35,901 nucleotides of DNA from a virus, in the IMG/VR virus record IMGVR_UViG_3300014887_000001, positions 1 through 35,901 of that record; one strand, given 5' to 3'. The notes beneath the pieces are model-generated. The model saw only the letters and a list, made by a program, of their open reading frames with translations. It had not been told where the DNA came from and made no database searches. Every line of letters begins with the position of its first letter. Position 1 is the first letter of the stretch. Below are positions 1-6,919 of the stretch, piece after piece. The translations under genes and the position numbers were made by a program.

Positions 1-91
1 AAACGCGGCACCCGAACAAGAAGAAAAAACACCTAAAGAAGAAAGCATTTTGAAGATGGCTCTTAAAAAACGTTTTGGAGTTGATGAGTAA
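1..91 (+). CDS. Prohead protease, C-terminal end (repeat copy)
   Basis: Partial coding sequence, open from the window edge, repeating the end of the gene at 34736-35869. The first whole codon starts at base 2. It encodes the charged tail of the protease/scaffold protein (ending RFGVDE). Its TAA stop overlaps the capsid ATG as TAATG, a sign of translational coupling. It is not a separate gene. Confidence 0.93.
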   Translation, partial: NAAPEQEEKTPKEESILKMALKKRFGVDE

Positions 92-123
92 TGTCCGTGT
101 TTGGAAGAATAAGTGAAAACTTT
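1..123. repeat. Terminal direct repeat, left copy
   Basis: These 123 bases are identical to 35779-35901. The window is therefore a closed circle read slightly past its start, or a circularly permuted terminally redundant molecule; the non-redundant unit is 35,778 bp. The repeat lies inside coding sequence (end of the protease gene and start of the capsid gene), which suits an assembly overlap better than a true packaging end. Confidence 0.95.
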
Positions 124-1128
124 ATGTCCGACCTCGCATATAGAATCTGTTTCAAAGATTTGTACGACGGCACCGTGTACTGGGACCCGTGGAGAGGAAT
201 CGACAGAAGGCCAGAGCTAAGAAAAATGCTTGAACCAGACATCGAAAAAGCCTATACTTTGAGTACGGTGGGCACTATTGTGCCGGTTTACGTGGACCCT
301 GAAATCATAGACTTAACAAAGCAGAAAACACCGTTCCTAGATGTTATTAGGAGAGTGACTAACCGCGGGAAAGCCGCGGTATATAACCGTATAACCGCTA
401 AGCCTTCGGCCACGTGGCTGGCGGAAGACGCCGCCCTAGATGAATCAGACACAACCTACGAGCAGAAAACCGCCAACATCAAATTCCTGTACTCTGTGGG
501 CCGACTTACCGGGCCCGCAGTAGCCGCAAGCAAAGAATACATAAACGCGTTGCAGCAGGAAATTAAAATCCACACCGAAGCCCTACGACTAAAAGAAGAA
601 AAAACCTTATTGAGGGGTACAACTAACTCCGGTGACGACACAGCTATATACGACTATAATGCGAACGGCTACGACGGAATCCTAAAACAAATAACCACCA
701 ACATTACGAATAACGGTGGCACCACTGAGATAAGCGTCGCAGCCATAAGAGACGCTATTAGACAATGTATTGAGCACGGCGGAGACCCCAACCTTATGGT
801 AACCGACTGGAGGACCTTCAACAAAATAAAATCGCTATTGCAGCAAAACATAACCTACATGGATGTTTCGGGAACATTAAACTACGGTATAAAGGCTATA
901 AACTTCGACGGCATTCCAATCATGCCTTGCAGAAATATGCCTAACACCGCCCAGAAACGGGTTTTCTTAGTCTTAGATACCAGCGTAATAGAGATGAGAG
1001 TGCTGCAAGACGTGGTCATGGAAGAGTTGGCGAGAACCAACGACAGCTACAAGTTTATGCTAAAAGTCTACGAGGTTGGCATAGTTAAGGCGGAACAATT
1101 CTGTGCTAAAATAATAAACCTACCATAA
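91..1128 (+). CDS. Major capsid protein, HK97 fold
   Basis: A 345-residue protein directly after the prohead protease, the standard order in HK97-like head modules. The N-terminal 50 or so residues (MSVFGRISENFMSDL onward) could be a scaffold-like or delta region. The rest has the alternating helix/strand make-up of HK97-fold capsid proteins, with a central segment rich in Ala/Glu/Lys (about 110-180) as in a spine helix and a C-terminal region (FLVLDTSVIEMRVLQDV) like the strand-rich P domain. Its start overlaps the protease stop (TAATG). Assignment rests on position, length and overall pattern rather than on a single diagnostic motif. Confidence 0.85.
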   Translation: MSVFGRISENFMSDLAYRICFKDLYDGTVYWDPWRGIDRRPELRKMLEPDIEKAYTLSTVGTIVPVYVDPEIIDLTKQKTPFLDVIRRVTNRGKAAVYNRITAKPSATWLAEDAALDESDTTYEQKTANIKFLYSVGRLTGPAVAASKEYINALQQEIKIHTEALRLKEEKTLLRGTTNSGDDTAIYDYNANGYDGILKQITTNITNNGGTTEISVAAIRDAIRQCIEHGGDPNLMVTDWRTFNKIKSLLQQNITYMDVSGTLNYGIKAINFDGIPIMPCRNMPNTAQKRVFLVLDTSVIEMRVLQDVVMEELARTNDSYKFMLKVYEVGIVKAEQFCAKIINLP

Positions 1129-1144
1129 AGGAGTGTGGTAAAAT

Positions 1145-1390
1145 ATGGCTGAAGTATCAAATAAAACCCAAGTAGTAATTTCACCACATTTAAGCAAATA
1201 CTGCGTTTTCGTAAAGGGAACAAAAAACAATCAAAACGACACGCTGACTGTGAGTGAGCTTTCAAGCATCGACGTAGCCATATTGATTTGCAGCAATGCA
1301 CTGGAAACCTACTCGGTAAGCGGCAACGTTATAACTTTAACAAGTGCGAACACGGGGACGGTCGCCGGAATTGTGATAGGCGACAAATAA
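1145..1390 (+). CDS. Small beta-rich virion protein, possible capsid decoration protein
   Basis: An 81-residue protein that starts 16 bases after the capsid stop, with a GGAG ribosome site at about 1130. It has no cysteine-pair or catalytic motif. The second half is rich in Thr, Ser, Val and Gly (for example NVITLTSANTGTVAG), as in compact beta proteins that sit on the capsid surface. Decoration or head-fibre proteins often occupy this slot, but I recognise no family, so the role is inferred from position. Confidence 0.5.
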   Translation: MAEVSNKTQVVISPHLSKYCVFVKGTKNNQNDTLTVSELSSIDVAILICSNALETYSVSGNVITLTSANTGTVAGIVIGDK

Positions 1391-1405
1391 ATAGGAGGCT
1401 AGAAA

Positions 1406-1831
1406 ATGGGTAAGAAAACTTGGACTTTTAGGTCTGAGGGGAAAAACGAAATAGCTAGGCCTACACCGGACAAAGCCTTCTATTTCCAAAACCATCTCTG
1501 CACCGTGGACAACGAGGAAGACGCCATCTTACTAAGAAACATGGGTTACGAAGAGGTTTTCCCCGAGGAACAGGACATCGAGAAACTTGTTAGCCCGGAG
1601 TTGAAAAAGAAGCTTGGGCCGAGAATTTTAGCGGCGTTGAAAAAACTGCCGTTCGCAGCCGCAAAAGAACTCTTAAAACAGTTAAAAGTACCCTACGAAG
1701 AAGAAATAAACGAGTTCATAGAGGAACTGGAGAAACCACCGGAAAAAGAATATGTTTGCCCTGTTTGCGGTAAAAAGTTCGACTCGCAGAACGCGTTGAA
1801 CTCGCACATGAAAAAACACAAAACACCTTAA
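1406..1831 (+). CDS. Head-module protein with C-terminal C2H2 zinc finger
   Basis: A 141-residue protein with a GGAGG site 8 bases before its ATG. Residues 1-55 are beta-like. Residues 58-110 form a helical, charged region (KKLGPRILAALKKLPF, then IEELEKPPEKE). Residues 118-138 form a classical C2H2 finger: C118-x2-C121-x12-H134-x3-H138 with a hydrophobic core. It lies between the capsid and connector genes, a slot often holding a small head protein. The finger could bind DNA at the portal or stabilise the protein; which one cannot be told here. Confidence 0.7.
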   Translation: MGKKTWTFRSEGKNEIARPTPDKAFYFQNHLCTVDNEEDAILLRNMGYEEVFPEEQDIEKLVSPELKKKLGPRILAALKKLPFAAAKELLKQLKVPYEEEINEFIEELEKPPEKEYVCPVCGKKFDSQNALNSHMKKHKTP

Positions 1832-1872
1832 CCCTTTTTTACAATTAACAGTTAAAACGGAGGCCTGCGGCG

Positions 1873-2463
1873 GTGACAGACTACTGTACACAGGACGACA
1901 TCGAAAAATATCTCGACACGACGTTTGACTCGAACCCGGACCCATCGGTGTCGCTGATAATAAGCCATGTTTCCGCTTTAATCGATGCGTACTGTAACCG
2001 GGACTTCACGCTGCATGAAAACGTCGTAGAATACTACGACGGGAAAGGAAAAGGCCACAACGTCATAATGTTGAAAAACTATCCTGTGACAGCTGTAAGT
2101 GAAGTTGTGGAAGACGGCACAACACTAACGGAGAACACCCATTACGTTTGGTTTCGTGACGGCCGCTTGGTGAAAGTTTCAAACGGTTATGTGGACCCGA
2201 ACAAATGGTACTGGAAGGCGAAGGTAAAAGCGGTTAAAGTAACCTATTCGTACGGTTACAGCACGGTTCCCACGGAAATTAAAACTATTTGTATTCAGCT
2301 TTGCGTTGAGTGGCTGAAAAAATATCCGCTTAAACACGCTGAAGCCGGAATAGCCTCGTCTATAAGTTTAAACGGGGTAAACATAAGCTACGAAACCCCG
2401 GAAACCCTGCCGGAATGGGCGAAAACCCGGCTAAACAAATACAAGAAAAACCTACACTACTAA
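1873..2463 (+). CDS. Head-tail connector protein (HK97 gp6-like)
   Basis: A 196-residue protein starting at GTG 1873, 9 bases after a GGAGG site at 1859-1863. The N-terminus (YCTQDDIEKYLDT) and the helical repeat that follows are typical of the first head-tail connector ring (gp6/gp15-type adaptor). A central region with paired aromatic strands (YVWFRDGRL, KVTYSYGYS) follows, then a helix with VEWLKKYPLKHAEAGIASSISL, also common in these adaptors. It sits next to the capsid genes and before the head-closure and gp10-like genes, as in siphoviruses. Confidence 0.75.
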   Translation: MTDYCTQDDIEKYLDTTFDSNPDPSVSLIISHVSALIDAYCNRDFTLHENVVEYYDGKGKGHNVIMLKNYPVTAVSEVVEDGTTLTENTHYVWFRDGRLVKVSNGYVDPNKWYWKAKVKAVKVTYSYGYSTVPTEIKTICIQLCVEWLKKYPLKHAEAGIASSISLNGVNISYETPETLPEWAKTRLNKYKKNLHY

Positions 2464-2478
2464 TTTTGGTGTATCCCG

Positions 2479-2832
2479 GTGAAATCCCTAAATGTTTTCA
2501 TTAAAAAACTTGGAGTGGACGCAACACTGAAAAAACTTAGCTCACCGGTGTACAACGACTACGACGAGCTCGATGAGTCTTCTTCCACGTGGACGGAGGA
2601 AACCGTTAAAATACTTGTCACACCTATGACAGCTAAAAGCTTAGAGCTGCGAAGCGAAGGCGAGAAACACGGCGGCGTAGACTTCGAAGCCTACGTTAGC
2701 AGCGACGTAAACGTAGAAGAAGGCGACCGCCTAGAATACAACGGAAACAAGTACATCGTAACCCGAGTGGAAACCACAACCTACGCCGGCCTAACCGTTA
2801 AAAAAATCAGCTTAACCGAACTAGAACAATAA
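2479..2832 (+). CDS. Head closure (stopper) protein
   Basis: A 117-residue protein with a GTG start 16 bases after the connector stop. The second half (EEGDRLEYNGNKYIVTRVET) is the small beta-barrel pattern of head-tail joining proteins of the gp16/SPP1 gp16 and Gp9/gp10-like group, which close the portal after packaging. Order (connector, stopper, tail completion, tail terminator) supports the call. The gene ends exactly at the edge of a palindrome cluster. Confidence 0.65.
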   Translation: MKSLNVFIKKLGVDATLKKLSSPVYNDYDELDESSSTWTEETVKILVTPMTAKSLELRSEGEKHGGVDFEAYVSSDVNVEEGDRLEYNGNKYIVTRVETTTYAGLTVKKISLTELEQ

Positions 2833-2858
2833 CCGTTCCGTCACCCTTGACAGAACGG
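2833..2858. repeat. 26-bp palindrome, copy 1 of 3
   Basis: Arms CCGTTC-C-GTCA and TGAC-A-GAACGG around CCCT. It begins on the base after the head-closure stop codon. Two other copies (18084, 33154) share the GTTCCGTCAC core and the TGAC arm. In RNA it could form a hairpin at the mRNA 3' end, but the conserved spacer suits a protein-binding site as well. Confidence 0.7.
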
Positions 2859-2878
2859 CATGTCACACGTGTGACATG
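2859..2878. repeat. parS-like palindrome, perfect copy
   Basis: CATGTCACACGTGTGACATG, a perfect 20-bp palindrome directly next to the 26-bp palindrome and 31 bases before the gp10-like start. This is one of only a few copies outside coding sequence. Its 16-bp core matches the bacterial parS consensus (TGTTTCACGTGAAACA) at 12 positions. Confidence 0.85.
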
Positions 2879-2909
2879 TTTTACTGGCGGCTGGTAAAAG
2901 TGAAATAAA

Positions 2910-3359
2910 ATGTCTATGAACATGAAAGTTAAAATAAAAAGCAAAGTGGATATGCGAAAGCTACCCGAGAAACTGCAGCGTGAAATAAGCCGGGTTCTCA
3001 TGGCTGCCGGCTACATAATTGAGTTCGATGCTAAACAGTTTTGCCCTGTCAACACTGGTCGGCTGAGAGCCAGCATACACACCGAGCAAATAGCGTTTAA
3101 CAAAGTTGAAGTCGGAACAAATGTTTTTTATGCTCCTTACGTCGAATACGGTACGTTGCCACATTTTCCACCGGTGGAACCGCTTAAACGCTGGGCCCAC
3201 TTGCACGGTATGCCGGAAGAAGCCGCGTGGGCCATCGCCCAAAAAATCGCAAAATATGGAACCGAACCGCAACCATTCATGCGTCCCGCTTTTATGAAAA
3301 ACAAAAAACTGGTTAAAAAACTGATAAAAAACAAAATAAAAGAAATATTGAAAGGCTAG
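2910..3359 (+). CDS. HK97 gp10-like tail completion protein
   Basis: A 149-residue protein with the recognisable gp10-family core: a basic N-terminus, a helix with ISRVLMAAGYIIEFDAKQFCP, then PVNTGRLRASI, and the downstream VFYAPYVEYGT. This family joins the tail to the head. Met codons at 2910, 2916 and 2922 are possible starts; none has a strong ribosome site, so 2910 is kept as the longest. The stop overlaps by four bases with the convergent minus-strand gene that ends at 3356. Confidence 0.85.
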   Translation: MSMNMKVKIKSKVDMRKLPEKLQREISRVLMAAGYIIEFDAKQFCPVNTGRLRASIHTEQIAFNKVEVGTNVFYAPYVEYGTLPHFPPVEPLKRWAHLHGMPEEAAWAIAQKIAKYGTEPQPFMRPAFMKNKKLVKKLIKNKIKEILKG

Positions 3360-3712
3360 ATTTTTTCTGTAAGCAGGTCTCTTATGTATAGTGCTTGTTC
3401 TCCGACTTTATAGTTATCTGAGTAACGGTAAGCTTTGAAAATAAAAACCTCACCGTCTCGTGTGAATTTTACAACTATTTCAGTCCATCGGGAAAGCTGA
3501 TTATTGTCGAAAACTATAAAAGTTTCGCTTTTAGGATGCTCTGAAAACCATTTCGCGGCGTAATCTACTATTTCACCAAGTAAACTATGAACCGCTTCGA
3601 AAAATTCTATGTTTCCCTTGTAGAGCTTCGGATGTTTCAGTGAGAACTCTTTCTCGGTTGTATAATAGTTTTTAACCCATTTTTTGATTGTTTTTTCCAC
3701 TTCTATCACCAT
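3356..3712 (-). CDS. Unknown 118-residue protein, minus-strand island gene 1
   Basis: It reads against the tail genes and has its own promoter. The sequence is mixed alpha/beta and soluble (for example LLGEIVDYAAKWFSEHP, then FIVFDNNQLSRW and VFIFKAYRYS), with no membrane segment or metal motif. I recognise no family. Its ATG directly abuts a palindrome (3713-3728) and TATA box, so it is probably expressed separately from the late operon. As a cargo gene inside the head-tail module it could be a host-takeover or anti-defence factor, but that is inference from position only. Confidence 0.6.
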   Translation of the reverse strand: MVIEVEKTIKKWVKNYYTTEKEFSLKHPKLYKGNIEFFEAVHSLLGEIVDYAAKWFSEHPKSETFIVFDNNQLSRWTEIVVKFTRDGEVFIFKAYRYSDNYKVGEQALYIRDLLTEKI

Positions 3713-3750
3713 GCTACATATATGTAACTTAACCTATATAAATATGTCGA
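3713..3750 (-). promoter_or_regulatory. Promoter with operator-like palindrome for the gene ending at 3712
   Basis: On the minus strand a TATA-like TTTATATAGG lies at about 3734-3743, followed by GTTACATATATGTAGC (3728-3713), a 16-bp near-perfect palindrome directly before the ATG. The start would fall on or beside the palindrome, the layout of a repressor site. It is a variant of the GTTACTANNNTAGTAAC family. Little leader remains, so the mRNA may be nearly leaderless. Confidence 0.55.
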
Positions 3751-3789
3751 AAAATAAAAAACTTATAAAATAAAAGAAATATTGAAAGA

Positions 3790-4059
3790 TTAATCAGTTA
3801 TCCATTCATCTATAATTTGTACACCTTCTTCTTCACAAATACGATAGAAATCTTCTAATGATACATGCACAATAATGTCCTCGAATATTAGGTGTTCCTC
3901 TTCCCAACATTCTTCTGGAATTGGATATTGGCGTAATTGTGATGGGCATCGTGGAAATCGCTGCAGTAGTTCACGTATCTGTTCGGGCGTCGCATCTACA
4001 TCTATATACCCCGACTCCGCAGCGGGGTATGAATATAATACTCGTACCATTTTTTCCAT
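3790..4059 (-). CDS. Unknown acidic 89-residue protein, island gene 2
   Basis: Starts at ATG 4059, which overlaps the TAA stop of the upstream minus-strand gene (TAATG) and follows GGGAGAG. An upstream in-frame TTG at 4095 would extend it but would overlap the neighbour by 37 bases, so it is less likely. The protein is acidic (EECWEEEHLIFEDII) with one helix that resembles a small protein-protein interaction fold (ATPEQIRELLQRFPR). No known family is visible. It is coupled to the gene at 4059-4280. Confidence 0.6.
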   Translation of the reverse strand: MEKMVRVLYSYPAAESGYIDVDATPEQIRELLQRFPRCPSQLRQYPIPEECWEEEHLIFEDIIVHVSLEDFYRICEEEGVQIIDEWITD

Positions 4060-4280
4060 TACTCTCCCTTCTCTATTTCTACTGGTTCTGGCCAATCGTT
4101 AAACGCCTTTTTGACTTCTTTCGCGGCTTCTAGGCTGGGTGCATAAAAAATTATTTCACATTCGTCCGTGTCATCAATTTCTATGATTTTTCCTTCTCTC
4201 TTAAGTTTTCGTATTTTTTTCCAGTCGGTTTCATCTAGTGCTACTATTTCTCCCATCCAGAGACGAACTTTCCAAACCAT
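4059..4280 (-). CDS. Unknown 73-residue protein, island gene 3
   Basis: Starts at ATG 4280, four bases after GGTGATAAC, a good archaeal ribosome site. The protein has a Lys/Arg-rich helix (WKKIRKLKREGK) followed by acidic beta segments and an Ala-rich helix (PSLEAAKEVKKAFNDW), so it is a small alpha/beta fold with no metal or catalytic motif. It is the first gene of a two-gene unit under the operator-bearing promoter at 4281-4325. Confidence 0.6.
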   Translation of the reverse strand: MVWKVRLWMGEIVALDETDWKKIRKLKREGKIIEIDDTDECEIIFYAPSLEAAKEVKKAFNDWPEPVEIEKGE

Positions 4281-4342
4281 TTTGTTATCACCATGTTACT
4301 ATAGTAGTAATTAATATATATAAACTTTACTATGACTGTAAC
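4281..4342 (-). promoter_or_regulatory. Promoter with two operators for the minus-strand pair
   Basis: A TATA box (TTTATATATATTAAT on the minus strand, about 4311-4325) is flanked by two 17-bp operator copies: GTTACTATAGTAGTAAT at 4295-4311, between TATA box and start codon, and TTTACTATGACTGTAAC at 4326-4342, just upstream. The same motif occurs at the accessory promoters near 18,800, 20,050 and 23,350, so these genes probably share one regulator. The rest up to 4476 holds no gene; it is T-rich near 4367 and 4407, and includes a parS-like site at 4451. Confidence 0.75.
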
Positions 4343-4450
4343 GCGGCTATGTTATTAAGGTTCATGTTTTTTTGATAACGGTTAAGCTATATGTGTTGTT
4401 TGCAAGGTTTTTTTAGGTTGGTTTCGCCGGGTGGCGGACTTTTCCCTTAG

Positions 4451-4464
4451 GTCACACCTGTGAC
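4451..4464. repeat. parS-like palindrome, intergenic copy
   Basis: GTCACACCTGTGAC with centre CC, 13 bases before the tail terminator ATG. The outer T on the left is G here, so the match is 14 bases. Position between promoter and start codon would allow a regulatory effect. Confidence 0.75.
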
Positions 4465-4476
4465 ACTGGTGGTAAC

Positions 4477-4917
4477 ATGAGCACAATCGACCCAAACCAA
4501 ATAATCAAAAAAACAGTGCTATTTGTCCGCGACTTTCTCCGAGACAATATCACGGACCCCGCCGCCAGCAGTCGGCCTAGTGGAAGCTACTTTGTTTTGA
4601 CGCAGCGGGCCAGCAAAACCGTTTACTACCCGGTTATCTTAGTTTATCATATCGATTCTCCCGGCATACCTCTTTGTTCGTATAGCAGCATGTTTGAACA
4701 CACTATACGTATTGCCGTCGACGTCTACGCCACTAAACTCGAACAAGTGGACACAATAACCGATGAGATACTGGCGAAGATAAAGGAGAAACGCAGCCAG
4801 TTTACTGATTACGGTTTACTTGACGGCCGTATACCGGTTGTACGACATAATCCGCCACCGGGAAGCGAAACCCTACACCGAAAAACAATAGAACTTGAAT
4901 TTCGCGTCTATACGTGA
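4477..4917 (+). CDS. Tail terminator-like protein
   Basis: A 146-residue protein restarting the plus-strand tail module after the minus-strand island; a GGTGG site precedes the ATG. The pattern fits the tail terminator family: N-terminal helix (KKTVLFVRDFLRDN), a strand with YYPVILVYH, the central IRIAVDVYATKLEQVDTITDEILAKIKE, and a final strand. Terminators cap the tail tube and stop its growth. Position just before the tube gene supports this. Confidence 0.7.
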   Translation: MSTIDPNQIIKKTVLFVRDFLRDNITDPAASSRPSGSYFVLTQRASKTVYYPVILVYHIDSPGIPLCSYSSMFEHTIRIAVDVYATKLEQVDTITDEILAKIKEKRSQFTDYGLLDGRIPVVRHNPPPGSETLHRKTIELEFRVYT

Positions 4918-5108
4918 TGAAAATGGTTAAGATTAAGCTTAAAGACGGTATAAAACATTACGCGGACGCCTTGCTTAGTATAAATGAAGGTGAAATAGTG
5001 GATATGCCGGAAGGCTGGCGTTTAACGCAGCTTTTAGGAACCGGGAAATTTGAAATCGTAAAAGAACCCTCTAAAAAATCTAAGAAAAAGGAAGGTGAAA
5101 CTAAATGA
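4917..5108 (+). CDS. Small tail-module protein
   Basis: A protein of 63 residues whose ATG overlaps the previous stop (TGATG); a GTG three bases earlier is the alternative start. The core VKIKLKDGIKHYADALLSINEGEIVDMPE has the shape of short beta-barrel proteins found between terminator and tube genes in many siphoviruses, where the first strand pairs with a 'GDVV/GEIVD' strand. The C-terminus is a lysine-rich tail. Its stop overlaps the tube ATG, so it is coupled. Its precise role is unknown. Confidence 0.6.
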   Translation: MKMVKIKLKDGIKHYADALLSINEGEIVDMPEGWRLTQLLGTGKFEIVKEPSKKSKKKEGETK

Positions 5109-6013
5109 GCTATGCAACTGGACCTTGGTATATTTCATGGGGACGTGAGTCCTCGCCCGGAACCGAAGCCACACCAGACGTTTGGCTCGGCATAGTTAAA
5201 GAGTTCCCGCCAAAAGAAAAACGTGAAATACGACGTTACCGGCATGCAGGTAAAAGAGACTTCCACATTCAAACAGAAGGAAAATATGAGTTTCCGTTTT
5301 CCTTCGAGTATTATCCGCAGGACGGCAAGTTTCTAACGATGTGTCTCGGCACGGTGACAGACAGCGGGTCGGGACCATACACGCACACCATTGACCCAGC
5401 CGACCAACTACCAACGTTTACCCTAGAAGCGGCTTTGCCGAGCATCAATTTTGTGCGGCGTTACCTCGGCTGCAAAGTCGACAAAATGACTATTAGCTGT
5501 GTTGAAGGCGACGACCTTAAGGTTCGCGTAGACTGCAGTGCAATGGACGTTAAAAAATACACTTCCCGCACATCTGTCGCAGAAGTAACAACGAAACCTT
5601 ACAGTTTCGCGAAGGTAAGCAGCATAACTTTCGGCGGCAACAGTATAGGCAGCGTTAAAAGTTTCTCATGGACTTTCTCCAACAACCTTAAACTCGACCA
5701 CGCATATCATTTAGGGTCCGCTAAACCCAGTTTTCTACCGGAAGGCGGCCGTGAAAACGACCTAGTCGTAGAGTTTCATCCAACGGACACCTCTTGGTGG
5801 GATAACTGGTTAAGCGACCCGCAGACAGCCTTCGACGTTGAAATAGTTTTTACACGCGGTGCAAACGACACGTTAACATTAAAGTTAAACGACTGTCTCA
5901 TCGAGGAACCAGACTTCGCGTTACCGGAGGAACCCGTATATCTGCAAAAACTGGTTTTGAAACCTAAAACATGTCAGATAGTAGTGGTGGACAGCGAGGC
6001 GAGCTACCCGTGA
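5105..6013 (+). CDS. Major tail tube protein
   Basis: A 302-residue protein in the tube slot (terminator, tube, chaperone, tape measure). It opens with WYISWGRESSPGTEATPDVWLG, a pattern common to tube proteins, and continues as a duplicated beta-sandwich with strands such as FEYYPQDGKFLTMCLGT and SFSWTFSNNLKLDHAYHLGS. The repeated fold suggests an elongated or two-domain tube subunit, longer than the usual 150-250 residues. The last bases overlap the chaperone start. Confidence 0.8.
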   Translation: MSYATGPWYISWGRESSPGTEATPDVWLGIVKEFPPKEKREIRRYRHAGKRDFHIQTEGKYEFPFSFEYYPQDGKFLTMCLGTVTDSGSGPYTHTIDPADQLPTFTLEAALPSINFVRRYLGCKVDKMTISCVEGDDLKVRVDCSAMDVKKYTSRTSVAEVTTKPYSFAKVSSITFGGNSIGSVKSFSWTFSNNLKLDHAYHLGSAKPSFLPEGGRENDLVVEFHPTDTSWWDNWLSDPQTAFDVEIVFTRGANDTLTLKLNDCLIEEPDFALPEEPVYLQKLVLKPKTCQIVVVDSEASYP

Positions 6014-6375
6014 ACGAAGTTTTCTTTAAACCCGGAGAAAAAACAGTGGAATACAACGGCGTAAAATTTCAATGTAGAGGCTTAACCCGCTACGAGTATG
6101 AGGAAATACGGGAAAAATGTGCCCTATACGACGTTAACATGGAAACCGGTCAAATCAAGTTCAAAGGTTTCAGCGTAGTCAAAATGAAAGCCCTCATGAT
6201 TATGGCCGGAGCCCTACGGGAAAACCGGAAAATGACATTCGAACAAGTCAAACAGCTTAACGGTGAACTTTTCGAACTACTCTATGAAACCATCCGGGAG
6301 TTAACTGATTTACCGGAAGCCGAGAAAAAAAAATATGGCGTTATCTCGACGGCTTCGGAGGACCTTATAAAATAA
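6010..6375 (+). CDS. Tail assembly chaperone, short (gpG-like) form
   Basis: Starts at GTG 6010, overlapping the tube stop (GTGA); an in-frame ATG at 5971 would extend it by 13 residues but lies inside the tube gene. The 121-residue protein (VNEVFFKPGEKTVEYNG, then TRYEYEEIREKC) has the beta-then-helical pattern of chaperones that coat the tape measure. Its codons end at TAA 6373-6375. A slippery run of nine A at 6325-6333 lets a fraction of ribosomes move to the -1 frame and make the longer form. Confidence 0.75.
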   Translation: MNEVFFKPGEKTVEYNGVKFQCRGLTRYEYEEIREKCALYDVNMETGQIKFKGFSVVKMKALMIMAGALRENRKMTFEQVKQLNGELFELLYETIRELTDLPEAEKKKYGVISTASEDLIK

Positions 6376-6551
6376 AACTTCTCGTCGACGATTTTCGGCT
6401 TATGAAGGCCACCGGCATGAGTTACAGCGAAATCTTACGGTTACCTAAACGCCGCTACGACGAGCTAATAGCAATCTTAGATTGGATAGCAAAAGAAGAA
6501 CATAAAGAACGGCTTGAAGCCGAACAAAAACTTAGGAGACTAACACCATGA
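6010..6551 (+). CDS. Tail assembly chaperone, frameshifted long (gpGT-like) form
   Basis: After a -1 shift on the A9 run, reading continues as KIWRYLDGFGG, then LLVDDFRLMKATGMSYSEILRLPKRRYDE and on to a TGA at 6549-6551 that overlaps the next ATG (ATGA). The shifted part fills the otherwise empty 6376-6547 with a plausible helical protein. This matches the lambda gpG/gpGT arrangement, in which both forms are needed for tail assembly. The exact slip ratio is unknown; the call rests on the open -1 frame, its tight fit to the next gene, and the A-run. Confidence 0.75.
6325..6333 (+). other. Slippery A9 site for -1 frameshifting
   Basis: Zero-frame codons are GAG AAA AAA AAA TAT. Both the P-site and A-site Lys tRNAs can re-pair after a one-base backward slip. 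The zero frame ends 40 bases downstream, while the -1 frame is open to 6551. Confidence 0.7.
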
Positions 6552-6919
6552 AAATAGAAAAAATACTGTTTGAAGACGAGAAAATACTGTTTAAGGCTTC
6601 GCAGAGCCGGGTTAAACCCGGCGGCTCACCTGTGACACCCGACACCATCATCGTAACAAACAAACGCGTAATAATTGTAAACCCGAGCTGGCTAGGCCTA
6701 CATAAAAAAGTTGAAAGCTACCCTTACAGTAAGATTTTCGGCGTACAACTTGTAAAAGGGGTTTTCTCCTCTAAAATCATACTTAAAATTCCCGGCGTGT
6801 CTGATACAAGTGGCACGATGTTTTTCGAGGAAGCTCAAATAAACGCTATACCTAAAAAGAAGGCGAAAGAAATCTATAACTATATTTTAAAACGAATAGA
6901 GGGCCACACATGGATGTAG
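6548..6919 (+). CDS. PH-like domain protein in the tail module
   Basis: A 123-residue protein between the tail chaperone and tape measure. The sequence KILFEDEKILFKASQSRV, the turn TPDTIIVTNKRVIIVNP, and SYPYSKIFGVQLVKGVFSSKIILKI follow the bacterial PH-like pattern: paired strands, the characteristic 'T..RvI' strand, and a final helix (KKKAKEIYNYILKRI). PH-like domains of this kind bind peptides or membranes. A stand-alone copy inside a tail operon is uncommon. Start and stop overlap both neighbours. A parS-like half-site lies at 6625-6637. Confidence 0.65.
   Translation: MKIEKILFEDEKILFKASQSRVKPGGSPVTPDTIIVTNKRVIIVNPSWLGLHKKVESYPYSKIFGVQLVKGVFSSKIILKIPGVSDTSGTMFFEEAQINAIPKKKAKEIYNYILKRIEGHTWM

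Noticed and set aside
1-123. Fixed direct terminal repeats used for packaging
   Set aside because: The repeat lies within two coding regions and is short; an assembly overlap of a circular or permuted genome is simpler.
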